Part shown: piece by piece, positions 22,237-34,063 of the stretch
Layout of the letters: each line of letters opens with the position of its first letter
Position numbering within the stretch: position 1 is the first letter of the stretch
Source of the DNA: Prosopocoilus inquinatus
Lineage: Eukaryota; Arthropoda; Insecta; Coleoptera; Lucanidae
DNA length: 64,000 nucleotides
Direction: 5' to 3'
Assembly: GCA_036172665.1 (NCBI GenBank)
Contig: CM069869.1
Span: 2,604,001 to 2,668,000 of the forward strand
Notes under the pieces: model-generated
Told to the model about the DNA's origin: nothing
What the model saw: only the letters and a program-made list of their open reading frames with translations
The model's database searches: none
Program-made: the position numbers and the translations under genes

Positions 22237-22819
22237 ATAGCTTAATTCGTTTTCCTATAGTTCATGCTGCGAGAGGTAAAAGTGTGTTCTAAGAAATCTT
22301 TTTGTCCTAATGGGCGTAAGGACTTTTAAAAAGTTAGCAGGAATTGTCTTCAAGTGAACTAACCGCAACTATAACTTTCAGATACGAACAAAAATATGAT
22401 AAAGAAAGAAACGTCTTAACTCTGAAACTCAGTCTTTTTAAGCGCTTAAAATCCGCGCTTTAGTAATTGAGTATAGGACGGAATTGTATATTTTGTTCAC
22501 TTGGAAACGCGTCGATGCAGCGTTACAAGTTTGCCGCCTCGTTTGTATTTAATCGAACAAAATATATAGTTCCGTTCCCTGGTAATAAGCAATAATCATT
22601 AAATATTATAATCAATGAAATGTTACTGACCCGACTGTTTTACGAATAAATATTATTCGTATACTTCCGATGTCGAGAACCTAAAACCACCCAACTGGGT
22701 AGGAAGGGTCCCAGTTAAATAAATCCGTTTGTTGCCGCCCTCAGTCAAGCAAATGCCCCAGATGTCAGTTTGGTTTAAAATATTTTAAAATTTCAAGCAA
22801 ATGAAACGAGCATCTGTTA
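22237..22819. other. Intergenic DNA, nothing recognised
   Basis: No convincing frame, repeat or element end in this stretch. Confidence 0.45.
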
Positions 22820-25351
22820 TTGAACCACAGGGCCGGCGGAAGGCGATAAGCAAGGCATGAGGACGCCGATGCAAGAGGGGCGCTAAAATCTCAAGGCCAA
22901 CCAAATTAAGCAAAAATTTTTAACATAAATTTTGGATACATTCAATTTGAAAAAAATCGGCCAACCATGAAATTACGTACAATACTTTTTCCTGCAATCG
23001 ATTTTATACTCTAAAACAGGGTTTCCCAACGGGGTCGATATCGAACCCTTGGGGTCAACGAAGACCTGAAAGAGGTCGATGAACTCATAGCGGTCGACTG
23101 GGGGTCGATGAACTCTAGGGGTCTTTTACAGGGTTGGAATTAGTGTCTAGTACAAGCTTATCTGAAAGATAGTGGAAGATTTAGGAACAATTTTAAATAT
23201 GTTTTAATTTGAATTTAAACACTGTGCAGTGTTAACTGGAATAAACGAAGAAGAAAGAGAAAATCGATTAATTATCAAAATAAAAATAAAATACCGTTAA
23301 ACCGGATGAAAACGAAAACAAAAGACGATCGTCGATGTGATGAGGACGAAAATTAAAAAAATGTGCAAAACTAACAAAAAGTGAAATCGATGTAAAAAAT
23401 GACGTACGCGATCAAATGTTTAGTCTGCAAAATATTAAAGGAAAAAGACCAACAGTTAATAATAAAATGTAAATAAAAAAATCAAATCGAATAACAGAGA
23501 AAGAAAACAAAATCGGTGGCGAACAATTGACGGAATTAAAATGTAACATAATAAAATAAACTCCAATCTAGAACAAAAAACTAAACCAAAACAAAAGACG
23601 TTCGTCTGCTAGTTAAAAATAATTTAAAATCGCGTTAAGTAAAATAAAACAAAAGAAAAAATGAAAACAAATGATGAAAAATCAAGGAATGAAACGAAAT
23701 CGAATTAAAGAAAAAAACAAACGTTTCTCAATTGATTAAATTAAAAATTGAATTAAATAAAATCAAAGAAGGAATACTAAAAAATAAGAAACGAGAAGAC
23801 AATTGGCGATGAAGAGAAGACGAAAATAAAATTTCTAGAAAGCCAGATCGAATCAAGAGAGAAACTTTTTTCAACAAAACAAAAAAAACAGAAGAGCTCT
23901 TTATAATGTGAAAATCAAATCGAGTCAAGAAAAGACAAAAGACGATCGAATGGTTTATAATTTAACCAAAAAAAGAGAACAAAACAGGAAATAAGGGCGA
24001 ACGGAATCATAGATTGCAAATTAAGAAAAAATTGATTTAATGTTTAATTACATTTGAAAGGGGGTCGATGGAAACTTTTATTTTCTTGTAAGAGGTCAAT
24101 GCCTAAAAAATAAAATAAAATTGCATTAAATAAAACTAAACAAAAGGAAAACGAGAGTAAAAGATGAAAAAACAACGAATGAAGCGAAATCGAATAAAAA
24201 AAAACAAACGTTGCTGAATTGATTAGATTAAAAATTGAATTGAATAAGGTTGAATAAGGAAAATTTAAAAAAAAGGAAACAAAAAGACAATCGGTGATAG
24301 AGAGAATATGAAAATAAAAATTCTTCAAAGCCAGATCAAATCAAGAGAGAAAGTTTTTTTAACAAAAGAAAAAAACACAAACTAGAAGAGAACCTTATAA
24401 AGTGAAAATAAAATCGAGTCAAGAGAAGACAAGAGACAATCAGATGGTTTATAATTTAACAAAAAAAAAGAAAAAGGACACGAAATAAGACCAAATGGAA
24501 TCATAAATTACAATTTAATAAAAATTGACGGAAATTTTTATTCTTTTGCGAGGTGTCAATACTTGAAAAATAAAATAAAATTAAACAAAAGAGAAACGAA
24601 AGCAGAAGATGAAAAATCGACGAATGAAACGAAATCGAATTAAAGAAAAAAAACCAAACGTTGCTCAATTGATTAAATTAAAAATTGAATTAAATAAAGT
24701 CGAATAAGGAAGATTAAAAAAAAAGGAAACAAAAGACGATCGGCGATGAAGAGAAGGCGAAAATAAAAGTTCTACAAAGCCAGATCTAATCAAGAGAGAA
24801 AGTTTTTTCAACAAAAGAAAAAAAGACAAAACGAAGAGAATCTTATAATGAGAAAATAAAATCGAGTCAAGAAAAGACAAAAGACGATCAGATAGTTTAT
24901 AATTTAACAAAAAAAAAGAAAAAAAAACGAAAAAAGAGCAAATGGAATCATAAATTACAATTTAACAAAAATTTTATTTAATGTTTAATTATACTTGAAA
25001 GGGCGTAGATGGAAAATTTTATTTTCTTGTATGGGTTCAATGCCTAAAAAAATAAAATAAAATCGCGTTAAATAAAATTAAATAAAAGAAAAAACGAGAA
25101 CAAAAGATGAAAAATCAACGAATGAAACGAAATCGATTCAAAGAAAAAAAAAACAAAAATTTGATTTAATGTAACATTTGAAAGGGGGTCAACGGGAATT
25201 TTTATTTTCTTCTAAGGGGTTAATGCTTAAAAAACGATACTGTATAAATCACGTGAATTTTTTTCTGTTTTCTTTTTTGTTTTGAAAAAGGGCGCCATTT
25301 ACTGTTTTGCATGAGAGCGCCGACTACCCTTCCTCCGGCCCTGTTCAAGCA
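22820..25351. mobile_element. hAT-like element carrying an A-rich tandem array
   Basis: The termini cagggccggcggaagg (22828) and ccttcctccggccctg (ending 25343) are inverted. Flanking octamers ttgaacca and ttcaagca agree at 6 of 8 positions, fitting an old hAT-type target duplication. The inside is mostly a tandem array of about 450-495-bp A-rich units (marker gtttataatttaac at 23952, 24447 and 24893; also at 21024 and 21519 outside this element). A gtttcccaacggggtcg motif near 23022 may be another element end. No transposase was seen. Confidence 0.6.
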
Positions 25352-28300
25352 TGCCAAAACCAAATAATTATTTGAACTAGTATGGGACTCGTTTCTATTT
25401 TCTTGGAAGGACGACTCTTTATAATTTATGATTCCAAACCCTCCCACGGCAAGTGCGGATTGTAAATGTAGTTAAATTTAAATTTAAATAGTTCTAGGCC
25501 ATAAAAACCAATTTACAATTGGAGTACTACAATGTGATGGTACACCGCATATGAATGAACGTAAAAAAAAAACGTGCCGCTACAAAAAAAAATAACTGCT
25601 TATATTAGAAATCGTGTATACAATCAGAACAATAATTAATGTCACTCCAGTAAATCACTTCTGAGCGTTGCAATGAGCGGGCGAACAAGCGAACAGGAAC
25701 TCATCAAATTCTTATCCATGTTTGCTTGGCCGACTACTTGCAACAGTGACCACAATGGATAATGTACGCATTTACTTTGTTTACATTTTGTTGGGCTGAC
25801 ATTACTTTCTAAGGTGAGTGTACGCAGTTGAAAGACGTGCAATTTAACAATTGGTAATAAATCAAACGCAAAGAACGTTACTTGAAGAAACAGATAGCCA
25901 AGAGAACTATAACGAGTGTCCCAAAAGTCTTGCGATTTATACACCGTTGATCAGTACTTGTATGTACCTCAAATACTAATATCAACAATCAGTAACTTCT
26001 TTTAATTTTTAAATTACGCAAAACGCAGAGGACCTTTGTGATTTGTGATTTCATTTTTTCAATTATGTAATTGTTTTGTGATGTTTTCCCCATTTTTTCA
26101 CATGAAGAATAAATTACTAAAATAATTATCGCAATCATATTGTTATTCGCCTTTTGATAAAGCAAATATCGGAGCGCTTTTTTTTCCTTTGAAGGTCAAA
26201 ATCTAATACATAACATTAAACGAGGCGTACCTCAATCCGATGAGCATTCGTTTGATGATTAGTCCCTTCTAGTCTAGTCTGCTTCTTCTTCGTCTTGCCT
26301 CGTAGTACAATGCATCGTGTGAAACGGATACGCATACCATAAAACAATGCGATTTACATCGGTTGTCCCAAAATACTATCTGCATTAATAATAATGGATA
26401 CTCCTCATACGTCGATTTCTTATCATCGTATGCATTATCACTCACATTCATCTGTGGATATAAAACCAAATCTCCGATAAATATTTATTAGCATACATTG
26501 CCTCCTAAGTATACAGGTGTCTCAATACCTCTGTCTTTAAATGAATCTGTAAGTTCCTCATTACATAAGAGATTAAATCTCCAAATCTGAAATTTCTTGT
26601 CCAAAAATGAGATACTGACCTATCACAAGCGAGCGCAGTCCCTTTGTTTTGAAACCTCTGCTTGGTTTACGACTTGTTTCAGCAATTTATTCCCATAAAA
26701 GCAATAAACCGCAATAAAACTTTTTATTTACGTTTAGAAGAACTCGGTCAAGGTCCCATTGTATACGAATATAAATCCGACTAGCTGACATCGACATGTT
26801 TATTTGTATTTTCAACATGCGATAAGTAAGAACGTTTGTTTACGTACCTCTTTGTAATAGACAATAACAATTATGTTAAAACGAGTACCCAACCTTCGTT
26901 AGATTTTTGCTGAAGTAATTAAACATCTTCGTACGCTAGTTTTGTAACTGCGTTGAAAATGCGTGAAATTATTTTTTAATTATCGCACTAATAGCTGCAG
27001 AATAAGTATTGCAAGAGCAGAAACGATTCCTATTGTAAAAAAGGAAAGCAAGAATTGGAGTATGTTACGATGAAAAATTTAAATAAATTAGATTGCCTCT
27101 ACACACAATAATTTATGGGTTCAAAATAAGTGATTGAATAACTTCGCTAGCTCTCAATCGAACTATTTTATTAATTGTTTACATTCTAACACAAAATACA
27201 TGTTTTTATAAGGATAATATTGAACCTGAATTTCTGCATCGGCTTAAACCAATAAAGACATAAAAAACTCTCGCCTTGTGCCGACGTTTATTTCGTCGTT
27301 TATTCGAAGTTTTAATAAAGAAACAAATTTATTTTTGCTGTACAAATACAATAAACTTTAGTAATCATCATTTTAAGTTGATTATTGGCAATTTACAAAT
27401 TAATATAATATAAGAATTTCCACTTTTTCGATCGCCTTTAGATTGAATTTTTTAAATTTAACTGTGAAAGTACGGATTAGCACAAAACTAATCATCAATT
27501 AATGCAACACGCACAGAATATTTTAAACTATTAAGAACTTACCTAGTTACAAAATTTATCTGCTTTTAAAATTAACAAAAAACACGATACTTGACCTGCC
27601 TTAAGTACAATATTCTGTGCATTAGGTTATGGTCTGCGTTTTTATGACTTTTCATCGCCTCGAACGTCGGAGAATAGTCGAAAACCAAGCTCCGCCGGAA
27701 TATTTAATCTGCTTTCAGTGACCCTCAAACAATTTCTATGAAAAAGTAAAAGAATTTTGATTTGCGTTATTATTGCTATCTGACCAATAGTTGTATAACA
27801 AATTTTGCTTCTTTTCTTGACCACTATTTGTGGTTTCAATTAAAGACAGACGTTTAGAGACACGCTGTGTATTTTCAGAATCAATTGACGTCACCGATTG
27901 CACGAGTACCAGCACCACTCCGTTCCTTTTTGTGAATAGCATGTCATGTCAGGTCGTTCTAGATAGCTCAATGCTACCACTAGGTCAGGAATACAACCAC
28001 CTGAATTCCTATTCACAATAAATGAAACACACAGTTAATTGTCTTGCTCATATCGATGTCGACAAGAAACAACGATATCGTATATTGATGTGCGACGCTT
28101 TAAGTTACAAGCTAGCTCGTTTCTTTGAAATAATTTCGGCTACAACACGAACAAAAATCAACAAAACGTCAGGGTAAGTAAATCAATTTGAAACGCCACC
28201 ACTGCTCACATTTTTTAAAATGTAGAGGTTAAGGTAGATATTCGATTAAGAAAGGCGGCCTTAATAGTTGCGGGGCCACCGGTGAGAAATTTTTGGGGGA

Positions 28301-28459
28301 CTCTTGGGGTAGGCTAAAAAGTTTGTCTTCTTTACATTATAAAAAGCAGAAAATACTAAATAAATTTAAGGAAGTAGGTAAAATGGTTTCGCGTGACCGC
28401 TATTAGACACGTTTCAATTTTTAAAATATGTCGTTATTTGAAGGTCTGAAATAAAAATT
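25352..28459. other. Intergenic DNA, nothing firm
   Basis: About 3.1 kb with no convincing gene. A minus-strand frame at 25642-25944 begins MYKSQDFWDTR next to a gagtgtcccaaaagtcttgcg motif that looks like a transposon end, but I cannot place it. Short inverted words occur near 27510/27610 and 27935/28010. Confidence 0.4.
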
Positions 28460-29400
28460 GAATTATGGAAACAAAGGAGTAAAACTGTGAAGTAAAAATA
28501 TGACTACGAAATAAAAAGGTAACTATAAAATAAAGATATATAAAAAAGGACGATTAATTGATAATCAAAATAAAAATAAAATATCGTCAAAACTAATAAA
28601 ACAAAAACAAAAGACGATCGTGGTCGACAAGCAAAAATGTAATCTGTAAGCATTAAAGATTAAAATGAAATAAACTGAAATTAAGCATATGAAAAAATAA
28701 AATAAAAAAATATTAATTAACTGACAATTAAAAAATTAAGAGTCATATGAAATAAAGTCAAACGAAAGAAAAAACAAAAGAAGACGAAAATAAAAATTAT
28801 ATTAAAAAATCGTTAAACGTTTAAAAATATACATAATTAAAAAATAAAATCAAATAGCGTGGAATGAATTAAAACGTAAAATAAACGCAAATCCAGTAAA
28901 TAAAACTAAAACGGTAAACAACTGACGACCAATTAATAATCAATAAATAAAACTAAATCGCATGAAAGAGAAAACAAATATGGCGGTCCATCTAAGGGAG
29001 TAAAACGTAAAATAAACACAGGTCGAGTAAATAAAACAAAAACAAAAGGAGATCATTTGATAACCAATAAATAAAATCAAATTGCATAAAAGAGAGAACA
29101 AAAGATTAAATTGTATAATAAATTCCAATCGAGTAAATTAAAAAAAAAAAACAAAAAATAAATAAAATCAAAATCACAAAAGAGGAAACAAAAATGGCGA
29201 TAGATCGAAGGAATTAAAATGTAAAATAAACTCAAATCCGGTAAATTAAAAGAAAAACAAAACAGCAAAAAAGGTGATAATTAAAACATAAAATTGAATT
29301 TCGAATGAAAGATAAACTAAAAAAATAAAATAAAATTAACTGAAACCGAATAAAAGAAAAAACAAAAGTCGGTTAATTAATTATACAGTGTGGAAACTAA
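28460..29400. repeat. A-rich tandem array, ~90-130-bp units
   Basis: Units of the form aaaatgtaaaataaactcaaatcgagtaaataaaa..., then ataaaatcaaatcgcatgaaagag, recur (for example near 28943, 29072 and 29161). The same units make the array at 54680-55530, and both end in an acaccctgtagtat-type motif (29535 and 55552). Confidence 0.65.
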
Positions 29401-30331
29401 CTAGGGCATAAGTTCGATATTTTCTACGACTAAATAAAAAGAAAACGTTCGAGTACACCAATCTAGTTTGATTGGGAGGCTACCATTAAAAAATAATAAA
29501 TAAAATTAACACTCACCCATCTTTTTGTAAGCACCCTGTAGTATTAAAAAATAATTTCTGGGAAGGGCATAAAATTAGACGAAATTGGCTGGTCCGAACG
29601 TCTTTTGTATTGATTGTATTGATCGCCTTGAAAATATCGTATTTATCCGCCGCTTAGTTTCAACGCTGTATTAAAAATTGAATCAAATAAAGCCAAACAA
29701 GGAATTAAAAAAGCAAAACAAAAGACGATTAATTTGAGTTTTGAGTCGCTCTGTACAAGGTTGCAAATGAGATAAATGTTTCTATTAGGAAATAACTTTG
29801 GCTTATTTGTAAGTATATTCGTAGTCACAAAGTTTATTTACAAATGATTTCTAACATTAGAGAGGACGTTAAAGTTATACTAATTTTAAGACAAAAGTGG
29901 TCATAACTTATATAAAATATTAAAACTTTACATTTTTAGAAAGGGCAGGATCAGGGCATTTCAAAAAGTTTATCACATACGGAGTGTTCCATTTAAAAAA
30001 GCGTAACTTTTGTCCGCAGTAATTTTACGGAACACCCTGTATTATTAAAAATAATTTTCAAATATCGACACTTACCTTGACAATCATTTGCCGCAGCTTA
30101 ATTTTTAGTATCTTCTTAAATAAATTCATAAATGACCGAATTCAGTACTTTGCCGAACCCTGTGTATCGATATATCGATTCATATTATATACCGTTAACC
30201 GTATATATATATACTATGTCGTTACAAATAAAGGGTGTTGAAAAATACGTTTGCCAAATTTCTAGGGCAAGTAAAGGAGGCCAAAATAAGCCTTTTTTAT
30301 TACACAACATAGGGTCGGAAATTAATAATTA
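29401..30331. other. Intergenic DNA with dispersed element ends
   Basis: It contains caccctgtagtattaaaa (near 29530), caccctgtattatt (near 30033) and a gccgaaccctgtgt motif (near 30152), also found near 31680 beside the next mariner. No intact element is delimited. Confidence 0.4.
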
Positions 30332-31166
30332 CGTGGGCTGGACTGTGCGTGAAATGCTTGAGCGAGATCGACATGTGACATACCGTGAGATTCAAGCATC
30401 CTTACGCATTGACATGAAAGCGATACACCAGATTTTGCATGATTATTTGAACGTACAAAAGCTTTGCAGTCGTTGGATCCCACACAATTTAACAGAAGCG
30501 CAAAAGCAGGGTCGTGTCAAATGGTGCGAAGAAATGCTCAAGAAATTCAATGGAGGTCGTTCAAATTTAGTTTATAACATTGTTACTGGTGACGAAACGT
30601 GGATCTATTCGTACGAGCCCGAACGTAAACAACAATCTACCGTTTGGGTATTTCAAAATGAACCAAAACCAACAAAAGTTGTCCGTTCAACCAGTAGTGC
30701 GAAGCCAATGATCGCTTGTTTCTTTGGTTTAACTGGACATGTAGCAACCGTGGCTTTAGAGGATCGAAAAACCGTGAATGCTGATTGGTATACTACAATG
30801 TGTTTGCCGGAAGTCATCGATCAAATAAGAAGAAACAATCGAAATCGACGAATTATTCTCCATCATGACAACGCCAGGTCTCACTCAGCCCGTCAAACAG
30901 TTGATTTTTTGTCCAACAAAAATGTTGAATTAATGACTCATTGTCCATATTCACCTGATTTATCACCTAATGATTTCTTTTTGTTCCCAAATATCAAAAA
31001 TAAAATGCGTGGTGAGCGATTTTCGTCGGCTGAAGCAGCGGTTGAAACATTCCGGACACTGGTTTCTGAGGTACCATCTTTAGAGTGGAAAACGTGCTTT
31101 AGAAATTGGTTCGAGCGTATGCAAAAGTGTATTGACGTCAAAGGCGAATACTTCGAAAAACAATGA
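30132..31166 (+). pseudogene. Chimeric ORF: 67 flanking codons fused to mariner transposase (copy 2)
   Basis: An uninterrupted 344-codon frame. The first ~67 codons come from DNA outside the element (start MTEFSTLPNPVYRY) and match nothing I know. The frame enters the element through the left terminus (YVGWT) and joins transposase at the residue equal to 78 of the full copies (VREMLERDRHVTY). From there the protein is complete, with GDETWIY, HHDNARSHS and [10 protein letters not shown], the DD34D triad, and ends GEYFEKQ. The N-terminal DNA-binding half is missing, so transposition is unlikely. Transcription is not shown; chance read-through is the simplest view. Confidence 0.7.
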
Positions 31167-31232
31167 TACCGTTTACCAAATTTCATATGCGTTTTTTCAT
31201 ACCGTTTCCAGAAACTTTTCCAGCAGCCCACG
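30332..31232 (+). mobile_element. mariner element, copy 2 (5' internal deletion)
   Basis: A 901-bp element with TA at 30330-30331 and 31233-31234. Only cgtgggctg of the left terminus remains before a deletion of roughly 400 bp that removes the 5' leader and transposase codons 1-77. The right end is complete. It is the same subfamily as copies 1, 3 and 4. Confidence 0.88.
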
Positions 31233-31234
31233 TA

Positions 31235-31753
31235 CTTTTTAAGACGGTCAGAATGACTTAATATGACGGAATACTGAAAAAATTATTAACGTACCAAAAC
31301 GAGGTAATTAAATTAATAAATTTTTTATTGTACAGGGTGTCGTAAAAGTTCCCGCAATTTGTTTACAGACAATTTTTCGATGTCTTTTTATGGATTTTAA
31401 ATTCTAAAAAATGCTAATTGTATTGAATTTTCCGTCAAATTTTAATCTAGAATGTGCTTGTTCAATTTCTTATTTATTTTGAGTTAAGAGAACTGTGAAT
31501 CATCAAAATAAACAAATCACACCTACACATGATAGTAATGAAGATGATCGACATTGTTTGGACGACGGGTTTTAAGAAATCTGTTGTCTACGACACCGTG
31601 AAGCAGTAATTCCACGAGACTGTTTGAATCGCGGATCGTGTCCCTAAATAATCTCATATACAACCAAATTCAGAACATTGCCGAACCCTGTATGGATTTT
31701 TTTTGCCATTCCTAGTCATACGTATCACGGAGTCAATCCGGGGACATACTGTA
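31235..31753. other. Spacer between mariner copies 2 and 3
   Basis: It contains tacagggtgtcgtaaaagttccc near 31334 (a transposon-end-like motif) and ttgccgaaccctgta near 31680, matching the left flank of copy 2. No gene was recognised. Confidence 0.45.
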
Positions 31754-33044
31754 CGTGGGCTGCTGGAAAATTTTCTGGAATCTAGTAGGTCTAGAATTGT
31801 TAGCGTTTATGAACTGTCATATTTGAAAAATTTAACGTTTATCGCCTATAATTCTACTGACAGTTCCTATCCAAGTGAACTAGTCTTGTTTGTACAGCAT
31901 TTGAGAAAAAGTAATTTTGTATAAACATGGAAATCTCGCGTGAAAATTTTCGTGCCATAATCTTTTACGATTTCAAATGTGGCCTAACGCCGAAACAATG
32001 GCTCGATCGACTTCATCTGGCTTTTGGAGATGAAGCACCATCAAAGAGCAATGTTTATAATTGGTTTTCCGAATTCCAGCGTGGACGTACCTCTCTCAGT
32101 GACGAAGTTAGTGAAGGTCGTCCATCAACATCTGTTGTTGCCACTAATGTAGATGCTGTGCGTGAAATGCTTGAGCGAGATCGAGATGTGACATACCGTG
32201 AGATTCAAGCATCCTTATGCATTGACATGAAAGCAATACACCAGATTTTGCATGATCATTTGAACATACGAAAGCTTTGCAGTCGTTGGATCCCACACAA
32301 TTTAACAGAAGCGCAAAAGCAGAGTCGTGTCAAATGGTGCGAAGAAATGCTCAAGAAATTCAATGGAGGTCGTTCAAATTTAGTTTATAACATCGTTACT
32401 GGTGACGAAACGTGGATCTATTCGTACGAGCCCGAACGTAAACAACAATCTACCGTTTGGGTATTTCAAAATGAACCAAAACCAACAAAAGTTGTCCGTT
32501 CAACCAGTAGTGCGAAGCCAATGATCGCTTGTTTCTTTGGTTTAACTGGACACGTAGCAACCGTGGCTTTAGAGGATCGAAAAACCGTGAATGCTGATTG
32601 GTATACTACAATTTGTTTGCCGGAAGTCTTCGATCAAATAAGAAGAAACAATCGAAATCGACGAATTATTCTCCATCATGACAACGCCAGCTCTCACTCA
32701 GCTCGTCAAACAGTTGATTTTTTGTCCAACAAAAATGTTGAATTAATGACTCATTGTTCATATTCACCTGATTTATCACCTAATGATTTCTTTTTGTTCC
32801 CAAATATCAAAAAAAAATGCGTGGTGAGCGATTTTCGTCGGCTGAAGCAGCGGTTGAAACATTCCGGACACTGGTTTCTGAGGTACCATCTTTAGAGTGG
32901 AAAACGTGCTTTAGAAATTGGTTCGAGCGTATGCAAAAGTGTATTGACGTCAAGGGCGAATACTTCGAAAAACAATGATACTGTTTGCCAAATTTCATAT
33001 GCGTTTTTTCATACCGTTTCCAGAAACTTTTCCAGCAGCCCACG
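31754..33044 (+). mobile_element. mariner element, copy 3 (nearly complete)
   Basis: A 1,291-bp element with both inverted ends (cgtgggctgctgg) and TA on each side (31752-31753, 33045-33046). It has a 5' leader of 173 bp before the transposase ATG at 31927. It is the most complete of the four copies and shares residues with copy 2 (EPERKQQ, TSSAKP) that copies 1 and 4 lack. Confidence 0.93.
31927..32978 (+). pseudogene. mariner transposase, single frameshift (copy 3)
   Basis: Opens [18 protein letters not shown], with an intact N-terminal helix-turn-helix region and all three catalytic aspartates ([24 protein letters not shown]), the last pair separated by 34 residues, so the DD34D mariner type. 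One A is missing from the A-run near 32812 compared with copy 2, shifting the last ~50 codons; the original stop would be at 32976-32978. The shifted frame stops at 32895. Probably inactive. Confidence 0.9.
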
Positions 33045-33046
33045 TA

Positions 33047-33539
33047 TAAACGAAAGTATTCTAAATGCAGACGTGTTTAGTACCGTTGTTTGAATATTTG
33101 ACGGTACTAATGAAATGCGCTCGGAGGGAATTGCCTTCGCAAAGACCTGTTATAAATAGAACGCATTAAAATTCTAATCACAGGCAATGCAATGTGACAT
33201 GTTGAGCGTACGCGGTAAATTAAATTGCTTACTCACTTGTGAGTTGTGTTTAGTTAGCTCGGCTCGGAACGAATGATATGTATGTTGTACACATATGCAA
33301 TTAGCGCAAGTGAGCTAACTACCAACCAGTTAGCAGCGGGGGAAAAATTATGTAGGTACTTAATTCATAAAAAGTGGGTATAATATGGGATTTGGATTTA
33401 GCCATGTCAAGAAATTTCGACACGTCGTGGGTGTAGTGAGCATTGGCGCCGGCGTTAAGAAAGAAAACCAAACAATTTTAAGATGAAATTAGATAGAGAG
33501 AAAGGCACGACGCATCCTCAAAATATAGAGTGGGAGTGG
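33047..33539. other. Upstream region of Lrp4
   Basis: No gene or element was recognised. It probably includes Lrp4 promoter DNA, since the inferred 5' untranslated exon starts at about its right edge. No clear TATA box was identified. Confidence 0.35.
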
Positions 33540-33672
33540 GATTCTCTCGCAGGCCGTAGCATCGCAGTTTCACACAAGTAGGTACCGAGTTTGACCGTGC
33601 GCAGTTTCGGCTAGGAACTTCGCCAATCGATTTTCATAGAGTTTTGTACCCAACGCAAATCTTAATAGAGTA
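33540..33672 (+). other. Lrp4: Candidate Lrp4 non-coding first exon (5' UTR)
   Basis: Inference only. The coding exon at 33953 begins after a strong acceptor (long T tract, gatttcttcag), so a 5' UTR exon must lie upstream. A good donor, gtgagt, is at 33673-33678. The start is unknown; 33540 is a rough limit set by the change to less AT-rich sequence. Confidence 0.35.
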
Positions 33673-33952
33673 GTGAGTTGTCCGGCGATTGTAGCGATTC
33701 GGTTAAAACGCGTTAGCGACACCACCCGCAGCCTAATACTTGTCGTGACCCGCCCGCCGAAAAGAACCGTCGGTCCCCAACAATCACCGCACCCACCCCT
33801 CGTGAAAGAAGAAAAAAAAAACTAGGACTGTGAATTACAAATAATAACATTTCCAATAATGAGTTATAAAAGAAGATATTTACTTGGATGGGTGTAACGG
33901 AACACCCTTGAGTTTCGTTTCTTTTTTTTTTTTCGTTTTTCGATTTCTTCAG

Positions 33953-34063
33953 TTCCAACCGCCTAGCTACTTGCGATGGTATTTCATCAAATGCATCCCC
34001 AAAAGGGAACGTCGTCGCTCAAAATAATCTTCTTCCTCTCCTTCGCTGGAATTATCTTGGCAA
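33953..34063 (+). CDS. Lrp4: Lrp4 exon 1 (5' UTR tail plus signal peptide)
   Basis: The exon starts after ttcttcag; ATG is at 33976 in the context ttgcgATGG. It encodes 29 residues, [17 protein letters not shown] then the hydrophobic core [12 protein letters not shown], and ends with A before gtgagt at 34064. That single base plus CT at 48455 makes Thr, exactly the phase exon 2 needs. Assignment to Lrp4 rests on this phase match, the missing signal peptide in exon 2, the strand, and the lack of any other acceptor gene between. Confidence 0.75.

Noticed and set aside
30938..31231. Minus-strand 97-codon frame, repeated in all mariner copies (also 1489-1782, 32807-33043, 35286-35534)
   Set aside because: It is the reverse strand of the transposase C-terminus; its recurrence reflects element copies and not a gene family.
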